The position numbers and the translations under genes are program-made. Below are positions 36,501 through 51,500 of a stretch of 64,000 nucleotides of DNA, in pieces (the first letter of the stretch is position 1; each line of letters starts with the position of its first letter). Source of the DNA: Aurelia coerulea (taxonomy: Eukaryota > Cnidaria > Scyphozoa > Semaeostomeae > Ulmaridae). The DNA is taken from positions 5,876,001 to 5,940,000 of the forward strand of contig CM076960.1 in assembly GCA_039566865.1 (NCBI GenBank), written 5' to 3'. The notes beneath the pieces are model-generated. The model ran no database searches. It saw only the letters and a list, made by a program, of their open reading frames with translations, and was not told where the DNA came from.

Positions 36501-39500
36501 GTGCAACTGATACATTCAGCAGGTGATTTTCAGGTTTTCAGATCAGTGAAATAGCCAAGAAATCTGGTGTGCAAATAAGGAAATAATTCTGAATGAAATG
36601 TTATTTTATCTAATTTTGAGTTTATTTGATTATATTTTACCTGATGCTGAGTCTATATGATGTTAAAAGTAGGAATATGCTAGCAGACAGACTTATTCAC
36701 TTTATTTTGTTCTGTTACAACTTGCCCCAAGCTGAAATATACAAATACACAGTTTGCAATATACAGCATAGGAATCATTCGTCGTACATAGCCGATTGCT
36801 CGTGGCCCATGGTCGAAACCGCCAAGGCCTCATTTTCACGGACCAATCAGACGGCTAAAAAGCGAGGGAGACAAAAGGAACCCGTGAAGATTTTCCAAAA
36901 TTTTACCTACCTTCATAAAACGCAACCAGGACAAAAAACTGCTTGAGATTTCCCGAATTTTTTTAAAGCAATCTACTCTCCAGATGTTTGGGAGTAAAAG
37001 TTTGGATGCCCGTTAAAATATCTCCAGGATTGGTGGAGTTATGGCCACAAACAAACCGACAAGGCACTGAACCTTCAACAATAGAGATTCTGGCCGGCAG
37101 ACAATAGCAATAACAATTGTGATTGTTGTAAGAACGACCCGAAAACGCCACAATCTGTGTTTTCAATTGTTCTTGCTATTGTCTTTCGCTAAATTTTCTT
37201 TTATTGAAGATTCAATGCCCCTACGGTTTCTATGTGAATTGAAAAAGTCTACAAAGGTTTGTTCGCGCATTTCAAGTCATGTGGCAATACTCTAGGGAAG
37301 TTTCTGTATTGTACTACTTTTTACATTCATGGCAAAAGTTTGCTCGTTGCGAAATAACTTATAAAATTCAAAAGAGGTTTTATCAAGAGGCTTTATCACC
37401 TGACTTGAAGTGGCGTAAACAGGTCTCGACAAGCCTTCGCCGATTTTGTCTATTGGAGAGGCAATAACTCCGCCTATCCTGAAGATATTTTAACCGGCAT
37501 CCAAACTTTTACTCCCAAACATCTGGAGAGTAGATTGCTTTAAAAAGATTCGGGAAATCTCAAGCAGTTTTTTGTCCTGGTTGCGTTTTATGAAGGTAGG
37601 TAAAATTTAGGAAAATTTTCACGGGTTTCTTTTGTCTCCTTCGCTTTTTAGCCGTCTGATTGGTCCGTGAAAATGAGGCTTTGGCGGTTTCGACCATGGG
37701 CCACGAGCAATCGGCTATGTACGACGAATGATTCCTATGCTGCAATATACAGAAAACCTAAAGAGCGCCGTATTTGTGAAACAACAATGGTTCAATAGCC
37801 AATGGTCAAACACAACATATGGTTGAAGAAAGATAGGTCTGTCTTTTGATCATAAGGAGAGCATTTCATCTTTCTGAAAAGTGTTACAACTAGCCCCGGT
37901 CTCCCAAATTGTGTTTATATATATATTACATTTTGTACTTATATCCTTTTCAGTAGACCTACATTTGCTGTAATTTAGCTAGGAGAAATGCAAAGCATAT
38001 CAAAGTAGTTTCTTCTTATCATGTCATGTTGTGTAACTTGCATCCTGGACTGCTCGCCCAATTCCCAACTGATAGATGGGCGTTTAGAGTAATGCTATAA
38101 AATTGATATACGCATACAAATTAGTTAGAATAGCCATCACTCTAGTCTCAGTCTTAAAAAGACTTTGAAATTAAATTATATTTACAGGAGTTAATAAATA
38201 TCATATTTTACAAAATTTTTGATCTTTATGAAGCTCTATGAGATGTGCCTTTCTGGTGATGTTGCTAATTCTAACTGGTGTCCAAAAATTAATTACTCAA
38301 AGTATGGATTAACAAATCACAAAACTCAGTTATCAAACGTATCATGACATGATCTCGATTAATATCCGACCCTGAGGAGGTACTTAGTATATTTTGCTGA
38401 CGGGATGTGCACTCCTTTCCGGGTATCGTTTCGCCTCTTTCTCTAACGCCGGGTATAGAAAGAAGGCAACTTTTCTGAAACCCGTTGTCAAAATTGTTAT
38501 TTCTTTGTTTCTCCACGAAGTTTTACGTTTAGGGGTATGCTTTTCGCCAATTTTTACGTTTCGTGGTATGCTTTTCGCCGATTTTGTCTAAAGCCGGCTA
38601 TCATTTCGAGGGAAAATTGCGGTTATTCTGCCTTTAAACTTATTAATTCATTCGTCACCCCAAGCATCTTCGGATCCGACAATCGATGCTGTTATCGTGG
38701 CCTTTCCTTTTTCAAATTAGAATTTCTAAAGCCGGTTGAAAAAATTTTTGTTCGAGTGCACACCCCCGTACAATTGAAAGTCAAGCACCCCCCCCCGAAT
38801 ATCCGACAATGTAAATATATATATAAGAATTGTAAACGCTTGCTTTTAAAGACCCTCTGCTAACCAAGAGGCTTTGCGAGCATTCTTTGCGAGCATTCTT
38901 TGCTGTGCAACTAGAGATGGCACGTGCGAGGTATGCGAGGTTTGTCCGTTGCAAAGGACCCTTTGAAATTGGATAAAAGGAAATATAAACTCTTGGACTC
39001 TATGCTTTTGTCTACGCTAAAAACCCATTGTCAAACATGATCATTTGTGTGCCGATTGAAAAGCAAGGCAAAGTGAATTTTGGCCAGAAACGACTTTCAG
39101 ATAATACGAAAGTCGACCTTGGCGCCACAAAGGATCATGGTTAGCAGTGGCTCTTTAATGTTGTTAGAAAAGAAGAAGACCTTATAAAACATCATTTAAT
39201 TCATTCACTTTATAGGCATAGTAAATCTTGCCTAAGAGGCACAATCTTACGATTGTCATTAATTTCCAGTCTCCAATTAAATTATGCGTAGGTCTCCGTC
39301 ATTTACGAACAAATTTGGAGTTTGATTTTTCAACATAAAGGATGATCTGGCAATAATCCTTTCTCGTTTGCAGTATATTTCAAAACCAGGATTTACTGGA
39401 AGAGCCAGATTTGCTAGTTTTAAAATCCATTTCCAGTTCAGTTACATCTCGAAAAACAAGTTAGTCCTTTTCATATTTGCTAAAAAATCAAAGATCGCCC

Positions 39501-42500
39501 TTGCAATCCAATTTTGATGATTTTGAAGCAAAGATCATTTTTGGGACACTTGGCATTAAGAATTAAATTTTAAATTATCTTTCTAATCTGTATCAATAAT
39601 AGTTTATGCAAAATATTTCTAATTGCAGACAAGTCAAGCAAACTTAAGAGAATACAAAATTCCAGGACTCTCAAAATTTGTATTAGCAACACGCTCTATC
39701 GAAACAGATAACTGTGTACTAAATTTCAATCATGATGACATTACTATGGAGGAGGAATTTCCAGCACAACCGACAGCGAATGGAGCAAATGGAAGAAGTT
39801 TTGGAGCAAACGGCAAAAATGGAGAAGATGGCTCGGTCGGTGTAAATGGCTATGACGGAACAGAAGGTATCTACAGGGTATTTCAAAAATAAAAGCAACC
39901 CAACTATGATAGAAAATATTCAAAGGATTACAGGATTTGAATAAAAGTAATTCATACTGCAGGGTGAGTCAGAAAAATGCTCTGACTCACCCTGTATCCT
40001 GACTCATTGATTTTACATTAAAGCTGGCCAAGCTGCACAAGGAAGTGATTATACCATTGGTACTCATTTACTGAGAAGTAACGAGTGTGGTAACAACTAT
40101 AGCGAGGATTGTTTCCACATTTTGAGTAGGGCAAGGTCTGCCTTAAGCCGGTTTTTCATTAGGCGGATTTTTCAGCGCGCAGTTTTAGCGGCTATTGCAT
40201 TTGCATTGTTTTGACAAACAATGGCCACCTCTTGTCGCTCCGCTGCGCGCGTATTTGAAAGTCGGATTGATTTCAACTTTTCCGCCGCGCTCGATGGCCA
40301 CAACCAATCAAACCGCTTGAAGGCTTTGACACATGACATCAAGAGAATAGCCACGAGCAAGACAGGGAATCAAAATGGCTGATCAAGATGAGCACACATG
40401 GAATGTGCATTGTTCTAAAAACAATAGCCGCTACTTTGCGCTGCGCGCGGAAAAATCCGCCTGGTGGAAAACCGGCTTTACACCTCAAGGTTTTAGAAGC
40501 GGTGATTATTAAACTTCCAGATCCCTCCCTCTACCGATAGAAGGTGTTTTCAATCACGTTGCAATTGTTGGGATTTGGTACCAGAGACTTTAATCTTTGG
40601 TGGCTGTTGATTGAGTTCAAGGTGTTATTGATGTGTGATTTTCAATTTTCTTTTGTTCCTCTGGTAATAAAAATGGCCTGTCTTTGTAGTTAATTTGTTC
40701 TTTGCATGAACGGAACTGATGAGTGTAAAGCGAAACGCGTTTTTGGCTATTCGACATTGGTCTTTATCGCAGTTACTAGTGAGTTACTGCCTTATTTCTT
40801 TCTTTTCAGGTTTTAAGATTAATTCGTTTTCTCTTGATTTCACTTTATTTACTTGTTTATCTGAGAATATCGTCCACTGGTGCAATAACCTGTTTATGTT
40901 GATTCAATTCTCCAAAGGGGACAATATACATGCACACATGTAAATTTCATTATCTTTAAGCAGTAAAATTAAAGGAATTTTGCTTCATTTTCATTTTCAT
41001 TTAATACATCTAAGGAGGGTTGCCCACAACAAGTTGATTTTCAAGGGGCCCTCATATAACAACATTTAATTACAATTTGAAAACAAACTAAAAAGCTATT
41101 AAGTAAATTAAACTATAAAACCTTATTTACAATGTTCAAAACCTATTTACAGTGAAGTTAAAAATTCAAACCTAAAATCAAAATGAAAGGAAACAGTTCT
41201 TGAATAGTTTTCTTGAAACTATACCAGGAGGTTGCCTGCTTTGACTCGGCTGACAGGCCATTCCATGATTTTGCACCTCTATATGAGAAGCATCTCTGGC
41301 CACTTGATGACCTTTTCTTCGGTAACCTACGGTCGGTCCCCGTATTACGAAGGCAATATGATTAGCAAAGCGAATTTCGTGTGAAAAGGTCACAAAGGTA
41401 TTGTGGAGCCAGTTGATTCAGGGACTTAAAGACCATTGTTTTAGATTCACAGGTAATCAGTTCGTCAATGGTCTTCCATCCCATCCCTTTGATAAGAGGT
41501 CTGCCTGGGCATCAAAGCTGCTATTTGTTATCATCCTAGCAGCACGGATTTGACCTTTTTGCAACTGATTAATTTCAGTTAAACCGGCGCAGCCCCAGAC
41601 AGAACAGCAGTATCGAAAGTGGGCTCCACAATGCCTGTGTGGAGAGACTGCAAAGTTTCTTCTGGAAGAAAAGACTTGGCATGTCTTAAAAAGCCAACTG
41701 CCCTTGAGACCTTGCTAGAAACTGCTTTGACTTGTTCTTTCCTGTCCAAGGAGCAGCCTATTTGCACACCAAGGTATTTTGTCTTTTTGACTACTTCAAG
41801 CTCCTTGTCGCGAATTTTCAGATCCAGGTCTTTGTTTTGACTTTTGAAAATGTTCTGTTTCTGCTTGGTAGAGATAAGCATAGAATGAGTTTTCGCAACA
41901 TTCAGGGAAAGCTTGTTGCCTTGTAGCCAAGTATCCAGCTTTTTGAGGTCGCTATTAATAGCCTCATTCAGCCGAGTCAAATCGTAAGACTGGTAGCGCA
42001 AACTTGTGTCATCAGCATACATGGACACGGTAGAACCCTGGACAGCTTGTGGGAGATCATTGATGTTGATGAGGAAGAGAAGAGGGCCGAGACATGAACC
42101 TAGTGGAAAACCAACTTCTATGTCCCCAATTTTGAATCCACACCATTAACCCTGCAAAACTGTTTCCGGTTGGAAAGGTAGAATTTAAACCAAGAGAGTT
42201 CAAGTTGCTGTACGCCATAAAGCTCGAGCTTTTTGCAGAGAATGTTATGATCAACAGAATCGAATGCCTTTTAACCCTAATCGATATGGGCTTTTTTCGA
42301 GCTACCATTTATGGGGGGATGCTTTCCACCCCCCTCCCCTCTAAAATCTGCCTTAGACTCTTCCGAATTCAATACAACTTGGCACAGTTATAGAACAGGT
42401 AATTTGTAGCTCGTAGCTTAATTTGGGTGTGGCTGCCACACCCTGTGACGTCACAGTGACGTCATGAAGCTGAAAATCTGAAAATCAGGCTTCCAAGTTG

Positions 42501-45500
42501 AATTCAAGTTTAATGAAGATCTTGCATGAACTTTATGCAGTTTTTGGCTTAGTTTGTCAACATTTGTGGTGATAAAATATTATTTTATTGAAAATAGCGA
42601 TTTTGGAGTGATATTTTGGCAGAAATTAGCCGATTCTTATGACGTCATTTATGCAATTAATTTATTCTATGTAAAAAGAGACCAAAAGAACCTGCAAAAT
42701 GGTGATTACCTATAACAAATGTATCATTAGAGTGTTTTTCATTGAAAAAGTTCGAAAAAACTTGAAAAAGTTGCTAATTAGTCCAAAATGGCGGCCAAAA
42801 TGACGTCATTATCAAAAAATGCTGACATCATCAAATTCCAGAAATTCCGGTATCAAACTAAGGCCCTTTGTTTGCTGATTCATTTGCTGTATAATACTTC
42901 ATAATTCAATCAAATAATTCCATTGAAATCATTGAAAACAATGATTTTGCTGCTACCTCCTTCCAAATATGGGCATGTCACGTGACCTGTGAGTCCTACT
43001 GTTCAAAAATTTTTCCACCAAAATGTGGCTAATAGATAATTTGTAAAAGTCAGGGAGGCTGGGGGACATAGCAAATGTCGTTTAAAAACGCGGCAAATAA
43101 AACCTTGAGGGGGGGGGGGTGGAATCCACCCACCATGTGGATTAGGGTTAAGGTCAATAATCACCAGACCCACAAGCTTTCCAAGATTCATTCCATCATA
43201 CCAGTCGTAAGTATTTTTAATGAAGCATGTTAGTGTTGAATGAAGGCGCAAAAAGCAGGATTGGCCAGATGAAAAGTGACCATTATCATTCATATACTGG
43301 TACAGCTGATTTGTCACTAATTTTTCAAAGAGCCTTGAGATGACAGGCAAGACTGATATTGGTCGATAGTTAGACTTTTCAGCCTTATCTCCTTCTTTGA
43401 AAATCGGAGTAACTCTAGCAACTTTCCATGACTCGGGAAAACGACTTGTTTCAATGGATGTATTGAACAAGAAAGCAAGTGAGTTTTCAATAAAAGGCAG
43501 CGCAAGCTTCCAAAAGTAGCTAGAGATGTTGTCAGTCCCAAAGGTCTTTGCTGTCTTAACCGTGGAAAATGCATCCCTGATCCCCTGCACTTCAATAGTC
43601 CTGAAATTGAATCTTGCCTTATGTTTGTCAACTTCATAGTCACCTGCAAGAAAGGGATTTGGGGCTGGATATATTTTGTTAGCAAGATCCTTACCTACTG
43701 AGCAAAAGAAACAGTTAGTTGCATTAGAAATATCTTTTTATGAACAGTTTCTGAACCAGATTCTTTAAGACTATCAATGTTGCTGGACTTAGATATCTAA
43801 TTGAGGAGTTCATTGATTGCCTTCTATAATTCTTTCATGTTACCCTGACATGCAGAGATCTTATTAGTATAGTACTGCTTCCTTAGTTGGATATTTAGGA
43901 CATTTACCTTGTTACGGACCTGTCTATAAGAGTCCATAAGGAATTGGGACTTTCTTTCGGCCACACTAGTGAGCTCTTTTGGGACTTCTGGATTGTGCTT
44001 AGTCTCATTCAAGGCAAGGATATGGGTCCCAAGGTCCCTGATTAAATGCTGAACCTCATCTAAGTGACTCCGGAGACCATTTATATTCAGGGACGCAATT
44101 GCCATGCCCTTCTTAAATCCTAGTTGCTGATGAGACCCGTCCGGTACCAGTAAAGAGGGTGTAAGATTATGAGGCGAACATCCCTGCCTCTGGGAGCATT
44201 CCTTGCCCCCATGTTTTGCAGTGGGTGGAAGCAGATCAACTGTTTCCGCCCCAATGGGCCAGCTACTGTTACCCAGACTGAACATGACCAATTACATTTC
44301 TAGCAAACAATCTGTTTACCCTCAGGGGTGAGGTGCATACCGCCTTTATCCAAGTGTCTAAAGGCAATATTGCCATGGTCAATGTATTCCCACCCCTGAG
44401 TGAGACAGAGGTGTTTAAGGGCCCTGTTAATCTCAATAACTCTGATATTCTTGGGCGTATCATAGCCTTGTAGAAATACAGATGAGACAGATATTTTAAT
44501 GTCTGGGTAGATATCCCTCCATCGCTTACTGGTAGAGCCCTGGTAGAGTGAACATTTTCAACGATTTTCTCTTGCTGGATCCCCTTTGAAACATCATTGC
44601 TGCCGATATGAATCATAAGTTCATCGGCCGTTGTCAGCTCACTGTTGATGGTTTGTTTGTGGCGCGATATAATCTGATTACTCCTGAGGCCACTAATGCC
44701 TTTTGCAACAATACTGTCAGGTAATAGCTTACAGTCATAAAGACGACGAACATGTGAATCTCCTAGTCAAAGAATTGTCTAATTTACTGGAGCAGTTTTA
44801 CCATTAACATTCGTTGTGGAGCTGTTTGCATTCTCATTGCCTCCATTTTCAGCAGCATTGTGGGTGGTTATGTTCTTTAGATGTTTGTTGTGTGGTTTGT
44901 TTTTTCTACTGTCTTTCGCCTTTCTTGTGCCTTTGTCTTTTTCTGCAGTTGCTGATCCTGAAGGTTTTGTTGGTGTTGAAGGGTTAGCTTTGTTTTCTCG
45001 CTGATTTCACTAGTTTTTGCAGGTGTCTGAAAGAAGCTTTCTTTAGAGAATCTTCCGTATCCACGGAGAAGAATGACAGATTAAAGTTGGTAAATTAATT
45101 ATTATAATTGAACATCTTGGAAATGAAACAAGACAGTTTTCAATATCATCACTTAGATATAAAAGGATCAGTAACGGGCGTTTTCTTTCTACTCCCCGTA
45201 GGTATCTGACCCCGGGGGGGTACTTGACTTAAATTTGTACGGGGGTGTGCCCACGAAAAAATTTTTTTTTACCCTGCTCCAGAATTTTTCGCTCAAAATG
45301 ATAACCTGTTCTAGAAAAAAATGGTGAAAAGTATACTCAAAAACATGAAATTTGATCGAAAAACGACCCGATCTAGCAGAATATTCCCCTTTGACATGTT
45401 TTGACTACCTGCTCTAGAAAAATTGCCTCATTTTGATACCCTGTGCTAGAAAAAATTGGTGAAAACGATACCCCTAAAAACGGCACATCCCCGTCGGACA

Positions 45501-48500
45501 AATATACTAAGTACCCCCCCGGGTATCTGACAGCACTATCATCTTCGCTCAAATACAATCAATTTGGATGCATCGATGGAATCATTTATAAAATCTAATT
45601 GATATTTCATTAAGTATGGCTTGTTTTAGATGCAACATACTATAAGACCAACATCAAATCCTTTTTTATTGTGAGAAGTTACATTTATTCAAATTCTATC
45701 ATTATTTGATCATTGCAATTAAATTGGTCTGCCTATAGCCCATACCCCAGTTCCGAAAAGCTGATTTAGAAATTTTAAGACGTCTTATTCTCAAATTTAA
45801 TAAATTCTGCCATATTGAAACTAATCAAGACATAAAAAAAACTGTCACGGCAGATTTACAGCAAAAACCCTAAGTTCTTTCTAAACCATTTATTTAAAAG
45901 AAAACTGCAATGAAACTTTACACTGACCTTTTTATAAAGATTTGAGCCCTATGTTACTCCATGATTCGCATTTCGTTCTGGTATAGAGCACGCTGTTGGT
46001 AATATTTATTTTTGCCAGTTTATTCCAAGAATCCTTTTTAAATGTCTACGTTGGAAGATGTCGATGGTGTTTTCTGGCTTTTCGTTAAAGTCCACAATTC
46101 TGCTATATTACAAAAACACAAGTGGAACATAGGTAGGCACTCAGTTTTCTTCGTTTGATGATCTTGATAGAGTTTTTCTTACTGCTGCAATTACTGTTGA
46201 ATCTTTGATAAACATCACTTGCTAATATATTTCTTCTGTTGATTTTTTTTCCTGTAGCGAGTAGACTTCCAAGAACTCTGCATTCTTTCGATGCTTCGTT
46301 TCCCCTTTTACGATGTTATATTGTTCAGTTTGATTCATTTTACTCATCGGTTTCCTTCTTCAAGTTGACCAGGAATGGTGTCTTTAATAGGTTCTATTCG
46401 ATGTCCTCAGCATTTAGTTCAAAGTATCAGTTGTTTATAGATGGATTTGTCGTTGCGTTCTCGGTATCCATGGATTTTTGCAATGAAGAAGATGAAAAGT
46501 CAGTTACCCTGTGCGATCCCTATTTCCGTTTTGATGTTTCCACTTTCTCTTTTCCGACTTTGACTCTTACGTTGACATACTTTTCAAAAATGGATATTAC
46601 GTGTAGCTCATCAGGTTCAACTATCATTCCATCAATGTTTTCTAAAACATGGCCTACTCTAGATGCAGTAAAGTGGCATGAAGATTTACATACGTAGATT
46701 ACTGCAGATTGCAAATATAGCAATGCTCTATCTACGTGTACTTGTTTATATAAGTGTAAGAAGCACAACTAGCAGATCGCTAGAAACTTTAGAAATTGCA
46801 TTAATGGAAAATAATTATTCAAGAAATTCATATATTTCAGTCAATGGAATTTCTGTCTACATTAACATGTTTCTTGTATCATAACTATTACTCGGAGGGT
46901 ACTTGAGTAAAGTACGCATATGTGCAAGTCTTCAAAAAAACTTCGCTTTCAAATGTCACCAAAGCACAGGAAGTAAACATGAGAATTGTTGATAGAACTT
47001 GTAAGATACTTGTAAGAGACTCTGTGATTACTTAAAATTTGCTAATATAAAAAGAAATATTACATGACCAAGTTCAGTTCTCATACTTTGTTTATTTCAT
47101 ACTTGTATCATTGCATAAACTACGATAGACATTATTTACATAATCATCATTGAAAAAGACGGATTTTGCCAAAGCAACATTTCCCACATATACGGTTCTG
47201 TGAATTCTATTGCATTCAAAAAATTCACGTTTTTGGCAATCTTCTTATTCTCAGTGCTGTTTGTATTCTTGTTTAAATGTCATTCTTCTGTTTGCAGTGA
47301 ACATAGCATATATTAGTGCTAAAGGCAGATTAAGGATCAAGACGAAAGGCGTTCAAGGAGCAAGAGGTGGTGATGGAGCAAATGGAGGAGCAGGCTTCAG
47401 GGGCAGGGTACATAATTCATCATAAATTGCATTACTAGAGCTCTATATCATTAAACATCTAATATGCACATGTCACTTGCGCTAATATGCTGTAGCGTAT
47501 TTTTATCCGTTACTACTGATGAAGTGTTGAACATGAAACGTTGAGTCTTCTAAGCTCTGGGCTGCATATTGTTCTTAAAATTACATTTTGAAATGCTGAA
47601 TTCAATTTTAATCAATGGCTAACCAACTTTAAAAATTTCCTCAATAGTTAACTTAGTTAAACATAGAATGCTTGTTTGTTGGCTTTCGTGCTTTGAGTAT
47701 TGAAAAATTTACTTTTAAAGTTCAAAAAGTTCAAAAACATTTCAATTAATTATGCCCATTCCATATCGACAAATCCAGTAGAATATAAAAGTTTAATTTG
47801 ACTAGTCCATGTTTACAGTAGTACATCTCGAGACGAGCTTGTGTCGTCTTCAGCTAAATAGAAATAACATGTGTGAGTTTTTATACGGCGTGTCCCAAGA
47901 AAAGGTAACAGATTTGATCGGGGCTAGCGATGGGAAATTTTGTTGCATCGATCCCTAATAAGTTTTGCGGTACTCTTCGATAGTTAACTTGAAGATTGAT
48001 ACCTTGCTTGTTGAAACTGCTGTATTGAGAATTGGAATATTAATCATGAAAGTTCAAATTTCTCTCCATCTCTAAACCAGAGCTTTTGGGTTTTGGCCTG
48101 AACTGCAAACGTGCTGGTCTGGGGCATTTCCTCAGTTATAACGGGTGAACCAAAAAAAAATTCCCACTTAGAGTATTGGATGGATTGGAATGAGTCAATA
48201 TTTGAATGACTGCCAAAATATCGAAGCATTTTTGCGATTTTCTCACCTTGTTACAAGCACTGGAAGAATTGGAAAATTCAAGTTTACAAAAAACTTAGCT
48301 GTTGCAAAATGATTGAAAAAAGCCTAAAAATACTTGATCAAATCGTAAAGGACTCTTCGCTTAGAACGACAGAGAAAATGCAATTTCTCAGGGATAACAG
48401 ATTTCCTCTGCACATTTTTATTGCCATGGGATTTACAATCTTTAGTATCTGTTTGAGAATCTGTGTCTTTCAACTCTTGAGAGACGTGAAACGCCCTTGC

Positions 48501-51500
48501 GCATTGTTGTGTGCGAGGAGATTCCTAACGATTTCATCGAGTGTTTTAGGCCCTTTTCAATCATTTTGCAAAAATTTTATTTTGTAAAGTTTAATTTACC
48601 ATCAGTATATTTGCAGTGCTCGTAAGAAGACGAGAAAAATCATAAAAATAGTTCAAACTTTTGGCTTTTAACTAGAGTTTGAATCATTCAAATCCATGAA
48701 GTACTTGTGATGCTACCAATTTTCGAAAGTAGGAACTTTTTTCTGACTCTCCCGGCAGACTTTTTGGACAAGGATCTGTCTTTGGGTACTCTTTTGAATA
48801 GAATGTAAAACAGAAAACTAACAAGATTAGCATAGTCGCCAAGGAATACCTTTCTTCAGCCAGAATGCATCTACATAAGTATACGGAGCGAAGCATGAGT
48901 GAGCATTTTTATGTTCTATGGGGCATATACAATTGCTCGTTTCGTAATGATTTCGAGAGAGATGATACAAGAAGCTTTTCATTCAAGCAATAAAGATTGC
49001 AAGATACTTGATGTGTTAAAGCCCAAGAAAATTATTTTGCTACTTTTATCAGGAGGATATAATTTAAAGTTTTTGTTGAATAAAAAACGATGCCTCTCCG
49101 GGATGAAGCTCGAGAATTCAGTTGTAAAGTTAAGTTTTGGATTTCTATTACAATGTGTTCCTAGACACGAGGTCCCTTTCGTGTATTTCGCTTTGAGTTA
49201 GGAGATTCCACAACAATCGCATAAACAGGTCAGGCCAAACTCAAAGAGCTCTGGTTTGGAAATGGAGCAAATTTGGGCTGTTAAAATTAATGTTTTATTT
49301 CTCAATGCACTAATATTAACGAATGAGGTATTCATGTTCATGTTTGTTATTGACGATTATTTTGAAAAGTATTGCATATTGATTGAGGATAACTTCTCAT
49401 TGCTATGCCGGATCTAATCTGTGATCCTTTATTGGAACAGCCGGGAATACAAATTATTCGAGATTGATGTGTGATTAAATTATTGATTGTAAGATTTCTA
49501 AATAAGGAAAGGCCATTGAAATTAGACTAAATAAGAGAGTCCAATGAGATTAAAAAGTGGAAGAATTTTGTTAGTTGAGCATCAGGCGGTCCCTAGGATC
49601 AATAGGATTTCATGTATCAACAAATAAAAATTGTTGTTGAATTTATCCAAAATATAAAAATCTTCCAAAGACGCGGAATGACTACATTCATTAGTATGGT
49701 CCCTAATGGATGAAGATGCATCTTTTGTACCTATTTCTTTCTTGCTCATTCCTAAATGTTCTCTTTAACGAACAGCGAACTTCAATAAAATTTGAATATG
49801 ATTAAATCACATTATTCTATATTTGCTAGAACTCACTAGTCACAATCCTTTAACCCTATCCAGACTAGGCTTTTTGAAACTCTGGGGAGACTAGTGTGCC
49901 CCCCCCCCTTGTTTTTCATAGAATCATAAGTGCTAGAGACTTGAAACTTGGCACAAATAACAAACATGATAAGGCAAACAAGATGATGTGATTTGTTTTC
50001 GTTTATGTCATGTGATTAAGTGCTTACGTCAGCAAATGTTCTACTTTTGGTGTAAAACCACATGTACTTTGTCGCATTGTATCTCCAAATTGATAAAATA
50101 TATCGATGTGACATTTGAAACATAGAAGGATTATATCCTTGTAATTCTTATTTTGAAATGTTTGCTTTGTAACACTAATATTTTTGCTGATGTCAGCATT
50201 TATTTATTTTGTACGAAAAAAAGAGCGATTTTTGTCTAAAATTGATTATAAATTAATTCTAAGAATAGCGAAAAATGCTAAATATACATAAAGAGACCTG
50301 CTGCATCATATTATGTCACTCATTTGTCTAAAAATGAAGAATAACATGGTTTTTCGTCAGTACGCATGCGCAACAACCAATTCTTGATGACGTCATCAAA
50401 AATAAATAAACTATAAATCAAATGAAAGCTTGTTTCAAGACGAGTTCAACAATGTTTGTCTCATTGTCATAGAACCACTGGTTCAAAAGCTATGACTTAA
50501 AAGGTATTTAATTTTGCGGAGCACTCAATTTAAAGTCATGTGTTGACCCCCGGAATCAGTTTCAAAATTTTTGAAATTGACATGAAAAGATGTCTCATAG
50601 ATAGAAACTAAAAGTCACAAAAAGCTAGACTATTCTAGAGATACTCGACGAGCTGTGTGGAAAAGTTTACTAGGGGGGCACTTTGTGCCCCCCTAGTCTG
50701 GATAGAGTTAACCCTATTACTACCGGGGGGGGGCACAAAGTGCCCGCGGCAAAGTTTATTTGATGTAGTGTCGTCAGTTCAAAAGATAAAGAGCTGAAAC
50801 TTGGCGACTTTTCCAAGTTTCATTTCATTGACTAATTAAAATTTGTAATTTTTTTTCAAAAAAGTAGATACTGATCACGTGACCAACCTCTTTCCAACAC
50901 GTGGTCAGCCAGACAATTAAAGAAGTAAGTCCAGTTTTAACAAGAATGATCGTAGAACGTTGAGAAGATCACCATTCGATAGCTCTCAATGAGAGCTTTC
51001 AGATGATGTATAGTTTTATTCATTTTTGATGACGTCAGCAAATTGAACGTTCATGACGTCATCAAAGTTTATGACGTCATATAAATAACAACAAATGTAT
51101 TAGATAACCTTAAATGGTCAAAATTGGTTCTATTGATTGTTATCAACAGTTTTGAGGCATTTTAGATTATTTTCATCATTAATTAGGGATTTAAATGAAA
51201 CAATTACAAACGGATGCAAATAAATGATGAATATATGATATAAATAATAAGCTTAAATTGACATTACATTGCCAATTTTTATTCAGTGATGCTTTGGGAT
51301 ACATTCTAGTAGCAATATGAAAGAAATTATCAACTAAGAACTTAAATATTGCCAATATTGCTAATAGTAAGCAAAAAGTGCCAATAGTGACGTCACTGAT
51401 GTAATGAAAAATTAAAAGAGTAGCCAATTGTGTAGATTTTGTTCCTGTACACCATTGTATTAAGTTTCATCCTCGTATCTGCAATATTGGCGAAGTTACG

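Larger units (their letters stand above)
40985..45060 (-). mobile_element. CR1-like LINE, copy 2, with esterase ORF1; split by a TTAA MITE
   Basis: The minus-strand order from high to low coordinates is: ORF1 with an SGNH esterase, the start of an endonuclease, reverse transcriptase, then a 3' region ending in CATTTT repeats (about 40987-41008). Most of the endonuclease is deleted near 43970, and a TTAA element (42275-43147) splits the reverse transcriptase. It is the longest of the three copies in the window and reveals the family's full gene order. Confidence 0.9.

Noticed and set aside
39639..39866. Alternative acceptor for exon 6 ten bases downstream
   Set aside because: It would allow a direct phase 1 join from exon 4, but the upstream acceptor has a far better polypyrimidine tract and fits the phase 0 end of exon 5.
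46239..46697. 152-codon open frame on the plus strand
   Set aside because: It is the antisense shadow of a decayed LINE C-terminus on the minus strand, which carries the recognisable motifs.
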